Source of the DNA: Planctomycetota bacterium
GTDB lineage: Bacteria > Planctomycetota > Phycisphaerae > WQYP01
Direction: 5' to 3'
Length of the DNA: 5,500 bases
Assembly (NCBI GenBank): GCA_021799715.1
Contig: JAJYZY010000149.1
Span: 1-5,500 of the forward strand
Each line of letters starts with the position of its first letter. Positions within the stretch are counted from its first letter, which is position 1. Made by a program: the position numbers and the translations under genes. A model generated the notes under the pieces. That model was not told the DNA's origin and did not search any database. It saw only the letters and a list, made by a program, of their open reading frames with translations. Shown here one piece after another: positions 1 through 5,460 of this stretch.

Positions 1-519
1 ATGCAACAACACATAAAGGTTGGTCGCACTGACGCTCAAAGTCTTACAGACTTCCTCGGATTTTTGGTCATCCATGACACTTAATGCGAATGCCTGTCGC
101 TGAGATTCCGGCAAGGCATCCATACAGCGCTGAAGTGCGGGCAGCACTTCTGATTCTATCGCCGAATCTTGCGGATCAATATGCCAACGGCGGGGAAATT
201 TCTTCCATTTGCCCGATCGACCAAACATCCCCTCTACTACAGAATCATCCGGCAGCGGATCGGTTTGATCCCGTTGCTGCCGGCGGAAATGATCCACCAT
301 TTTGTGTTTTAGGATTCCCACCAGCCATGTGGCAAATTCACACTGCCCTTTGAAGTTTTCTTTTCCCTTCAACGCAGCGAGAAATGTCTCCTGCACCAAT
401 TCCTCGCAATCCGAACGATCTGTTACCCGCAGGCGCGCATAGCGAAAAAGTAAATCGCCATACTGATCCACCCAAACGTCCGCTGGCGGCAAGTCTTTTG
501 AAATTTCACCATCTTGCAT
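1..519 (-). CDS. ECF RNA polymerase sigma factor, TIGR02943-like (C-terminus off the left edge)
   Basis: The reverse strand reads 173 uninterrupted codons from an ATG at 519-517 and runs off the window, so only the start of the gene is present. Residues about 16-81 form sigma region 2, with a helix around YARLRVTD, the EELVQETFLAAL segment (core-polymerase and -10 recognition) and FATWLVGILKHKMVDHFRR. A linker of about 45 residues contains a GKWKKFPRRW segment. Residues about 125-173 are region 4 (LQRCMDALPESQRQAF) with the helix-turn-helix entering SATNLYVLLH at the edge. The GKW...P..W linker and SATNL-LLH ending recall the TIGR02943 family of extracytoplasmic-function sigma factors, which direct polymerase to a small regulon; this match is from memory. 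The start is fairly secure by family length, although its Shine-Dalgarno is weak (AGG about 10 nt upstream) and the frame stays open upstream to near position 615. An anti-sigma gene may follow to the left, unseen. Confidence 0.9.
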   Translation of the reverse strand, partial: MQDGEISKDLPPADVWVDQYGDLLFRYARLRVTDRSDCEELVQETFLAALKGKENFKGQCEFATWLVGILKHKMVDHFRRQQRDQTDPLPDDSVVEGMFGRSGKWKKFPRRWHIDPQDSAIESEVLPALQRCMDALPESQRQAFALSVMDDQKSEEVCKTLSVSATNLYVLLH

Positions 520-543
520 TGTTGCACTGCCTGTTGGCAAAAG

Positions 544-581
544 GCACGGTAGGGAACAATACCCGGTACAATTCACCGTGC
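544..581. repeat. 7-bp inverted repeat in the leader of the sigma-factor gene
   Basis: GCACGGT (544-550) and ACCGTGC (575-581) are perfect complements separated by 24 nt. Inside them, GGG (552-554) can pair with CCC (562-564). The element lies 25-62 nt upstream of the sigma-factor ATG, in the 122-bp gap behind the zinc-finger gene. No U-tract follows, so it is not an obvious terminator. It could be an operator or an mRNA leader hairpin, or chance. Confidence 0.3.
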
Positions 582-641
582 AGAGCTTATCGACTTCCAA
601 CAATATCCTATTTTCTCAGAGCAGACAATGGTGGCATCGCT

Positions 642-956
642 CTATTGCCACTTCCAATTTACATGTTCAGCTTTGCTCATGGTTTTGGCGGCCTGATGCA
701 GGCATTCCTGACAGACCAGTTTCTCCGGGCGGTTGGGAAAGTGCCAGCGTGGTAAGGATGGTGGAATGTTGATTCGCAGGCACAGCGTGCATTGATATTT
801 TCCATCCGCCGGGCGGGCGTCTACCAATGCCTTTTTCAGACATTCAAGGCATATTATCGAACCATGATGGCCCTCTATCATGGCGGATTGGCCATCCCAG
901 TCGGTTTGGCAGAAATCACAGGATATGACAACTCCATCTTGTTCTGTACGCTGCAT
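642..956 (-). CDS. Small protein with two tandem ClpX-like four-cysteine zinc-finger units
   Basis: This 104-residue protein has eight cysteines in four CxxC pairs: C13/C16, C36/C39, C56/C59 and C82/C85. Pairs 1-2 resemble the N-terminal zinc-binding domain of ClpX, with C-x2-C, about 19 residues, then C-x2-C. Pairs 3-4 repeat the pattern with a 22-residue spacer. Both halves close alike (ICLECLKKA and VCQECLHQA), suggesting internal duplication. Two zinc ions, one per half, are therefore expected. There is no membrane segment or signal peptide, so it is probably cytosolic. The start is placed at the ATG at 956-954 because AGGA (968-965 on this strand) lies 8 nt upstream; a TTG start nine codons earlier would swallow that site. 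The gene runs the same way as the sigma factor and ends 122 bp before it, so co-transcription is possible. I cannot name a function. Protein-protein or nucleic-acid binding, or an adaptor or redox-sensing role, would fit such modules. Confidence 0.78.
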   Translation of the reverse strand: MQRTEQDGVVISCDFCQTDWDGQSAMIEGHHGSIICLECLKKALVDARPADGKYQCTLCLRINIPPSLPRWHFPNRPEKLVCQECLHQAAKTMSKAEHVNWKWQ

Positions 957-964
957 GGTGCAAT

Positions 965-968
965 TCCT
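965..968 (-). promoter_or_regulatory. Shine-Dalgarno site deciding the start of the zinc-finger gene
   Basis: On the minus strand AGGA lies 8 nt before the ATG at 956-954. It falls inside the possible TTG-initiated extension, which favours the shorter 104-residue product. Confidence 0.55.
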
Positions 969-991
969 AAATGCGAAACCCAACGCGAACC

Positions 992-1021
992 TTGGCGAAA
1001 GTCGCGACTTTTTGTTATCTT
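992..1021 (+). promoter_or_regulatory. Possible promoter of atpC, with a palindrome in its spacer
   Basis: TTGGCG (992-997) and TATCTT (1016-1021) are separated by 18 bp, each matching four of six sigma70 consensus bases. The spacer holds the perfect 14-bp palindrome AAAGTCGCGACTTT (998-1011). The match is moderate, but atpC needs its own promoter because the upstream gene points away. The implied leader would be about 75 nt. Confidence 0.35.
998..1011. repeat. Perfect 14-bp palindrome in the divergent spacer (operator candidate)
   Basis: AAAGTCGCGACTTT is exactly self-complementary. It lies between the zinc-finger gene (minus) and atpC (plus), within the spacer of the candidate atpC promoter. 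Gapless dyads of this size are typical of sites for dimeric repressors. A short hairpin (AAAGT/ACTTT, CGCG loop) is also possible, and T-rich sequence follows it on the plus strand, but no gene arrives from that side to be terminated. Confidence 0.4.
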
Positions 1022-1034
1022 AGGGCTTGTTTGA

Positions 1035-1065
1035 GGACTTGGCGAGTCCCGGTAGGCCGGGAGTC
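1035..1065 (+). promoter_or_regulatory. GC-rich overlapping hairpins in the atpC leader
   Basis: TCCCGG (1047-1052) pairs with CCGGGA (1057-1062) across the 4-nt loop TAGG. GGACT (1035-1039) pairs with AGTCC (1045-1049) across TGGCG. The two stems share bases 1047-1049 and so cannot both form fully. They lie 30-70 nt upstream of the atpC Shine-Dalgarno site. I do not recognise a known riboswitch; this may be a simple leader structure. Confidence 0.3.
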
Positions 1066-1093
1066 GAAGCGGCAGACTTGCCCCTTAATGCGC

Positions 1094-1097
1094 GGAG
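1094..1097 (+). promoter_or_regulatory. Shine-Dalgarno site of atpC
   Basis: GGAG lies 6 nt before the ATG at 1104. The good spacing supports that start. Confidence 0.7.
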
Positions 1098-1103
1098 AAA
1101 CGA

Positions 1104-1508
1104 ATGTCGGATAAAACTTTTCATACCTCAGTGGTAACACCTGAACGCATTGTTCTGGAAACCCCCACCACCTTTGCGGTTGTGCCCGCCGATGATGGAC
1201 TTCTCGGCATTCTTACTCACCGCGCCTCCATAACCACAAAATTATCCACCGGCACACTGAAACTGGAAACGCCCGATGGCGTGCATCAGTTTATCGTCCA
1301 TGGCGGATATGCCCAGATGAAAAACAACGCGCTGACCGTTCTGACCGAAGAAGCCATTCCCGAAGCCACGATTACACCTGAATTTCTCCAGGCGGAGCAG
1401 GCCAAAGCGGAAGCCATGTCCGACAGCGATATGACGCACTCGGAAGTGCGGCAGCAGGCACTGGCCCGTGTCGAAGCGATGCGCAAATTGGTTAATCAGC
1501 GGCAGTAA
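1104..1508 (+). CDS. atpC: F1Fo ATP synthase subunit epsilon
   Basis: This 134-residue protein is the epsilon subunit of the F1 rotor. It joins gamma to the c-ring and can inhibit ATP hydrolysis through its C-terminal helices; it acts on the cytoplasmic face of the membrane. Residues 1-86 make the beta-sandwich domain, with the family signature around VPADDGLLGILTHRAS (27-42) and HGGYAQMKNNALTVLTEEA (66-84). Residues about 90-134 are the alanine- and glutamate-rich helical hairpin. Length is normal for bacterial epsilon, and the start has a good Shine-Dalgarno. The oddity is context: epsilon normally follows atpD directly at the end of the atp operon. Here the upstream neighbour is an unrelated gene pointing away and the downstream neighbour is a convergent glycosyltransferase. 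It must therefore be expressed from its own promoter, with the other subunits encoded elsewhere. No degraded atpD is seen in the 147 bp upstream. Confidence 0.93.
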   Translation: MSDKTFHTSVVTPERIVLETPTTFAVVPADDGLLGILTHRASITTKLSTGTLKLETPDGVHQFIVHGGYAQMKNNALTVLTEEAIPEATITPEFLQAEQAKAEAMSDSDMTHSEVRQQALARVEAMRKLVNQRQ

Positions 1509-1550
1509 GCTTCCGTTCACGGTTCTACCGCGGGGCCTGACGGATCAACC

Positions 1551-3425
1551 TTAAGGCAACGCTTTGGCGGCAATTCTCCGGAATACGCGCACGCGGATGG
1601 GCGAGTAGAAATAATATTGCCATTCAAAATACCAGTTAAAGCGCACAACTTTTACCAGTTTCCATTGCTTGCCGAGCTGCTTTTCCACTGCGGCAGTTGT
1701 CAGCGGACCGGTATGTATATCACCCATGCGGTCGGCCAGAACCAGTGTGTGCAGCCCTTTGTCAACATGAGCCCAATGGATAATCGACAGCCAACGCTGA
1801 GGGTTATCAGGGAGAAGTCCATAACGTGGAATTTTGTACCATAAATGATTGCTGATATTCCAGACCGGCAAAAACTGCAGGGGAATATGCCGCAATTCCA
1901 GCAGTGATATCGCCGGATCATCTTTGGGATGGTTGGAAGCCTCGGAATAAGCAATATACATGCCTAGATGATCCTGAGGATTATAATATCGGATGACGGG
2001 CCGGTTGATGAAATCCCACGGCTCTCCGCGGCAGATCAGATTATTCGTCAGACCCGAAGCAAGCATGGCCACCGAAACGGCCGTTCCGACCAGCAGCCGC
2101 ACGGGCCAGCCTGGCAGCCGGGCGATGGCCGCGCCCAGCCAGAGCACCCACGCAACGGCCATAAAACCCATGTAGCGCTGCAGCCAGATGACACGGTGCG
2201 GATACAACGACAGCGGATTACTTGCCGGCAACGATGCCAGAGCAAAATAAAGCGTCGGCAGAAAAATCCACACGCCGACATGCCACCATTTGCCCGGACG
2301 TTGTTCCAGATCCGGCTTTTTATCAAGCCAGCGGCGCCACGGTATCAGGCCGATCAGCAGCAGAACAATCGTGAATATTGCCGCATACAGTTCCAGGTGC
2401 GCCAGCCATGGAAGCGTGCGGGTGGCAAAATGGTTGCGATAATCCGGCCCGAGTTCATACCAGTCAATGATGCGCTGCGAAGGTGGAAATATGGGCCAGA
2501 GGATACCGAGAATATTGATTGTCGGCGCACTTAAGACCGTGTGCCAGTTGATGACATTGTACCGCGGCAACCAACCGATCCCCATTCGGCCATGATGCAC
2601 CACGGCACGGTCCAGCCAGGCGCTGTGAAACTTATACCAGCCCGCGGTGCAGGCGGCCATGACGGCTACGGAGAAAATCCAGATTGGCGCATCCAGGGCG
2701 CGATGCCGACGCTTGAATATGAGAAAAATCAACTGAACCGGAATTAAAAACCAGCCCAGCAGATCAAAGCCTATCAAACCGATGCCGCTTAAAATATACA
2801 GCGGCGCCCATATCCAGTGGCGGCCATTCTGCCAGCGCAAAAACAGCGCCATATTGAGCGTAACCATTAAATACAAGGCCGAGTACATTTTCAGATCGCG
2901 GCTGTAATAGATCAAAAAGGGGTTTACCGCCACCAGCAGCATGACCAGCAATGCGGTGCGCGGCGTCATGAATTGCCGGGCCAGAAAGTAAGCGGCGGCC
3001 ACGTTGAGCGATCCGAGAATGGCGCCGAGCGTTCGCAGATAAACCGATGTTGTGGCCATACCGGGGGGAATATGCAGCGTATATTGCAGAAATTGCAGCC
3101 ACGCCCAGAGTGCGGCATACCACCCGGGCGGAAACCCCTGCCCCCAGAGCGAATTAAGCAGATAGGTAAAATTCCCGGATACCCGTGATAACGTCGCGGT
3201 TTCATCGCACCAGAGCGACTGCAAACCTAAATGCCAGAACCGCAGAAAAGTTCCGAACGCTAAAATCGCGAAAAATCCGAGCCAGAACAAAAACTTCGCC
3301 CGCGCCGGGTTGATCTCCAGAATTCGGCGCAATTGCCCGCGCCGCGACGATGGCGCAGGTGGCGGCGGTGGTGCGGCAGGCGCACAAGCAGCCGCATCTG
3401 GTTGTACAAGCTCGGGCTGATTCAT
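1551..3425 (-). CDS. Multispan membrane glycosyltransferase, GT39/ArnT (PMT_2) type
   Basis: This 624-residue integral membrane protein resembles the GT-C-fold family that moves sugars from polyprenyl-phosphate donors onto lipids, glycans or proteins on the outer face of the cytoplasmic membrane. After a proline-rich cytosolic N-terminus (five prolines at 19-23, basic residues at 28-34) comes a first membrane helix (about 45-64). Next is the family landmark in the first outer loop, RFWHLGLQSLWCDETATL (62-79), with the acidic D74-E75 pair expected at the catalytic site. YYSRDLKMYS (173-182) matches the second conserved loop. Further hydrophobic segments lie near 130-150, 156-172, 183-196, 205-237, 246-264, 344-363, 382-400, 414-435 and 441-459. 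Residues about 470-624 form a soluble, probably periplasmic, tail. No clear Shine-Dalgarno precedes the ATG. The acceptor is not predictable: no sugar-pathway genes are adjacent. The gene converges on atpC, ending 42 bp away with no clear terminator between them. Confidence 0.85.
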   Translation of the reverse strand: MNQPELVQPDAAACAPAAPPPPPAPSSRRGQLRRILEINPARAKFLFWLGFFAILAFGTFLRFWHLGLQSLWCDETATLSRVSGNFTYLLNSLWGQGFPPGWYAALWAWLQFLQYTLHIPPGMATTSVYLRTLGAILGSLNVAAAYFLARQFMTPRTALLVMLLVAVNPFLIYYSRDLKMYSALYLMVTLNMALFLRWQNGRHWIWAPLYILSGIGLIGFDLLGWFLIPVQLIFLIFKRRHRALDAPIWIFSVAVMAACTAGWYKFHSAWLDRAVVHHGRMGIGWLPRYNVINWHTVLSAPTINILGILWPIFPPSQRIIDWYELGPDYRNHFATRTLPWLAHLELYAAIFTIVLLLIGLIPWRRWLDKKPDLEQRPGKWWHVGVWIFLPTLYFALASLPASNPLSLYPHRVIWLQRYMGFMAVAWVLWLGAAIARLPGWPVRLLVGTAVSVAMLASGLTNNLICRGEPWDFINRPVIRYYNPQDHLGMYIAYSEASNHPKDDPAISLLELRHIPLQFLPVWNISNHLWYKIPRYGLLPDNPQRWLSIIHWAHVDKGLHTLVLADRMGDIHTGPLTTAAVEKQLGKQWKLVKVVRFNWYFEWQYYFYSPIRVRVFRRIAAKALP

Positions 3426-3510
3426 AAACGGTATAACGCACGGAACGGTTTTTTGTTGTAACGCCCCGATTTTTGCAACCCGTTCAAGCCATTAACCATC
3501 CGCCGAACGG

Positions 3511-3553
3511 AAAATAAGCGGCGGGCACAAAGCTTTCGCTCTGCGCCCGCCGC
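3511..3553 (-). terminator. Strong rho-independent terminator of the aminotransferase gene
   Basis: On the minus strand a 16-bp stem (arms 3553-3538 and 3533-3518, two G-U wobbles) closes a GAAA tetraloop and is followed by TTATTTT (3517-3511). It starts 37 nt after the aminotransferase stop codon. The plus strand lacks a T-tract after the stem, so it acts leftward. It separates the aminotransferase from the downstream glycosyltransferase. Confidence 0.9.
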
Positions 3554-3590
3554 CTGTTATGGGTTTGCTTTTATTGATGCCGTGATCTTA

Positions 3591-4730
3591 TTACAGCACC
3601 AGCTTGGCAAGTTCCTGATGGGCCGCGGCAACCCCGGCTCCAAAAGTGAAGGAATGTCCCTGCTGTTTGAGGACAATTTCAATGGCGCTGATAACGCCAA
3701 GGGTGTCAAACGCATCAACATAGCCCATGTGGCTGAGGCGGAAGATTTTTCCTTCCATGGAACCCTGCCCGGCGGCAATATGAATGTTAAACTGCTTGCG
3801 CAGCGCGCCGCGGAAGGTTTTATCATCAAAGCCAGCGGGGTAGTGAATACCCGTTACGGAATCCGACGGATTGCTGGAAAAGACCTTCAAGCCCATGGCT
3901 GTGGCCGCCGCGCGTGTTGCGCGGGCGAAAGCCGCGGTGCGCTTCCAGACATTTTCCATGCCTTCCTGTGTGATCAGTTCCAGTGATTTGTGCAACCCGC
4001 GCACCAGGGTTACCGCCGGCGTCCAGGGAACATCATTTTCCGCAATACTCTTTAAATAGTGCGGCAGACTCAAATACAAATTCGGCTGCGTGACGGATTC
4101 CACCTTCTTCCGGGCTTTTTCCGATACGCTCAAAAACGCCAGTCCCGGCGGAAGCATCAACGCTTTCTGCGAACCGGTCACCAGAATATCCACACCCCAT
4201 TGATCCGGCTTGACCGGCAGAGCGCCAACGCTGGTTATACCATCGGCAATCAGAATGGCATCGGTCTTACGAACGTGTGCCGCAATGGCTTCAAGATCAT
4301 TCACCGTGCAGGCGCTGGTTTCGCTGTGGCACAAGGTCACGGCGTCAAAGCTGCCCTTGGACAGTGCATCGGCAACCTGTTCCGGCGGAACGGCATGGCC
4401 ATATTCCGCTTTAAGTTCGGTGATCTGGCATTTGTTGCGCTTGGCGATGGTAACCCAACGCTCGGCAAATTTGCCGTTCGAAAGGCACAACACCTTGCCG
4501 CCCTGCGGGATGGTATTAATCATCGCGCATTCATAAGCCGCCGTGCCGCTGCCGGCGATGGTCACCACCGGATTGGCCGTTTGCATGACTTGCTGCAGAA
4601 GCTTATTAACCGCCGCAAAAAGTGTTTTGTATTCCTGCGTGCGATGATGAAACACGGGGCGGGCCATTTCAAGTAGAACTTCTTCCGGCACGCTGGTGGG
4701 ACCGGGGGTGAACAAACGCATACGATTCAT
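3591..4730 (-). CDS. Class-V PLP-dependent aminotransferase (alanine/serine-glyoxylate aminotransferase family)
   Basis: This 379-residue cytosolic enzyme belongs to fold-type I, class V. It begins with the family opening RLFTPGPTSVPEEV (5-18). GSGTAAYE (60-67) should bind the PLP phosphate, ADGITSVG (162-169) supplies the aspartate (D163) facing the pyridine nitrogen, and K189 in TGSQKALMLPPG (185-196) is the expected Schiff-base lysine. FRLSHMG (330-336) carries the likely substrate-carboxylate arginine R331. The C-terminus GAGVAAA (364-370) is common in this subfamily. Members transfer amino groups among alanine, serine, phosphoserine or aspartate and 2-oxoacids such as glyoxylate or pyruvate; some lie beside serA and are thought to serve serine synthesis, but no serA is present here. 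The frame is open upstream to 4877, yet the start is set at 4730-4728 because GGAG lies 7 nt before it, the family begins there, and the promoter lies inside the would-be extension. It is monocistronic, with its own promoter and terminator. Confidence 0.93.
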   Translation of the reverse strand: MNRMRLFTPGPTSVPEEVLLEMARPVFHHRTQEYKTLFAAVNKLLQQVMQTANPVVTIAGSGTAAYECAMINTIPQGGKVLCLSNGKFAERWVTIAKRNKCQITELKAEYGHAVPPEQVADALSKGSFDAVTLCHSETSACTVNDLEAIAAHVRKTDAILIADGITSVGALPVKPDQWGVDILVTGSQKALMLPPGLAFLSVSEKARKKVESVTQPNLYLSLPHYLKSIAENDVPWTPAVTLVRGLHKSLELITQEGMENVWKRTAAFARATRAAATAMGLKVFSSNPSDSVTGIHYPAGFDDKTFRGALRKQFNIHIAAGQGSMEGKIFRLSHMGYVDAFDTLGVISAIEIVLKQQGHSFTFGAGVAAAHQELAKLVL

Positions 4731-4737
4731 GCAATAA

Positions 4738-4741
4738 CTCC
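4738..4741 (-). promoter_or_regulatory. Shine-Dalgarno site deciding the aminotransferase start
   Basis: GGAG on the minus strand lies 7 nt before the ATG at 4730-4728. This rules in favour of the 379-residue product over the 428-residue reading from 4877. Confidence 0.75.
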
Positions 4742-4822
4742 AGACTGTAACAACACCATTCCAACAAGGCGGCCAAGGCGGAAACCTACCGCAGGCTCCC
4801 TTACACGCCACCCAAACCCTGC

Positions 4823-4850
4823 AATATAAGCGAAATGCAATGATTCTCAA
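4823..4850 (-). promoter_or_regulatory. Sigma70-type promoter of the aminotransferase gene
   Basis: On the minus strand TTGAGA (4850-4845) and TATATT (4828-4823) are separated by 16 bp, each matching five of six consensus bases. Transcription would start near 4816, giving a leader of about 85 nt. The leader is G-rich at its start and has only a weak hairpin (about 4772-4796). Confidence 0.65.
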
Positions 4851-5269
4851 TAGCACACACAAATGCCGCGAGAACAATACGAAAAATGCCCTTTTGGTTC
4901 AGCAGGCCGAGGAGCACGTAATTGGCGTATTTGGCGTCCCATATCCCGGGCACCTGCGGTACTGTAACACCAAGCCGGCAGGTATAAACCCAAGGTACCG
5001 GGCGGTATTTGCTGTGCCTTCCCCGCTTCCCAGTGGCCGTCCTGCCTCCGTGTTGCGGCACGCATTGGTAAACCGCAAAACTCATTGATTCGTTTGCCCG
5101 CCCTTCTGGAACGCAAATGCAAAAGCGTCTTGCGAAAGTTCTGCTGCAATTCCCGCATGATTGATCTTTGATCATTGATACGATCCCCTCGCGAGCTACT
5201 GGGTTCATCCCCGCGGTCCGCCACCCGCACACCCAATGCCAGCCGACATATTTTCCCATTCATACCGCA

Positions 5270-5287
5270 GGGTAAATATGCTTACCC
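5270..5287. repeat. GGGTAA-N6-TTACCC dyad
   Basis: A 6-bp inverted repeat with a 6-nt centre (ATATGC). It shares its GGTAA/TTACC core with the dyad at 5354-5372; the two centres are about 84.5 bp apart. This could be a pair of regulator sites. Confidence 0.4.
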
Positions 5288-5353
5288 GCATCCGCACAAC
5301 GGCAACACAAGGCGTTCCAAGGGCGCTTCCACGCCTGATATTCCGCTTGCCAC

Positions 5354-5372
5354 CGGTAATTTCACGTTACCG
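5354..5372. repeat. CGGTAA-N7-TTACCG dyad
   Basis: A 6-bp inverted repeat with a 7-nt centre (TTTCACG). It lies just upstream of TTGACA (5379-5384) and 35 bp upstream of TATAAT (5407-5412), a position that suits an activator site if that rightward promoter is real. Confidence 0.4.
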
Positions 5373-5378
5373 TAATAT

Positions 5379-5412
5379 TTGACAGTGCCCAAACCAATCC
5401 ACAGCATATAAT
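5379..5412 (+). promoter_or_regulatory. Consensus -35 and -10 hexamers with a 22-bp spacer (possible rightward promoter)
   Basis: TTGACA (5379-5384) and TATAAT (5407-5412) are both perfect consensus, but the 22-bp spacer is well beyond the usual 16-19. The -10 box may be used alone with an activator, or the pair may be coincidental. It would serve the candidate gene starting at 5461. Confidence 0.25.
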
Positions 5413-5460
5413 AAGCAGGGCCACGTATTGTTGGCCCACCCGTTTCGGGGGGAATGGTCC

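Larger units (their letters stand above)
4851..5460. other. About 600 bp with no supportable gene
   Basis: Several frames are open here for 60-150 codons, mainly on the minus strand (5494-5282, 5263-4847 and 5259-4801). None has a Shine-Dalgarno, recognisable domain or convincing composition, and two run into the aminotransferase promoter. Visible structure includes an inverted repeat ACCTGC/GCAGGT (4952-4957, 4978-4983), the dyad TGATC-TTT-GATCA (5162-5174), CTCGCGAG (5188-5195) and two GGTAA/TTACC dyads listed separately. No tRNA or known riboswitch is recognised. It is best read as a long divergent regulatory region, an unrecognised RNA, or a decayed gene. Confidence 0.5.

Noticed and set aside
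84..755. Plus-strand open frames of 89 and 123 codons opposite the sigma factor
   Set aside because: They are antisense to a clear sigma-factor reading frame, have low-complexity proline-rich products, and have no Shine-Dalgarno.
957..983. Nine-codon N-terminal extension of the zinc-finger protein from a TTG start
   Set aside because: The Shine-Dalgarno for the ATG at 956 lies inside it, and TTG without its own ribosome site is less likely.
1035..1080. Possible tRNA or fragment in the atpC leader
   Set aside because: The GC-rich arms do not build a cloverleaf: there is no acceptor stem, no anticodon arm and no GTTCGA-type loop in the right place.
1509..1550. Bidirectional terminator between atpC and the glycosyltransferase
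   Set aside because: Only 3-4 bp stems with no T-tract on either side could be drawn in these 42 bp.
1968..2534. 188-codon plus-strand open frame inside the glycosyltransferase gene
   Set aside because: The product is rich in arginine, glutamine and proline, as expected of the antisense of a membrane-protein gene, and the opposite frame has clear family motifs.
4731..4877. 49-residue N-terminal extension of the aminotransferase
   Set aside because: The promoter and Shine-Dalgarno lie within it, and the extension is cysteine- and tryptophan-rich with no family match.
4801..5263. Two overlapping minus-strand open frames of 152 and 138 codons
   Set aside because: They have no Shine-Dalgarno and no domain, they are arginine- or cysteine-rich in a way typical of non-coding reading, and both run into the aminotransferase promoter.
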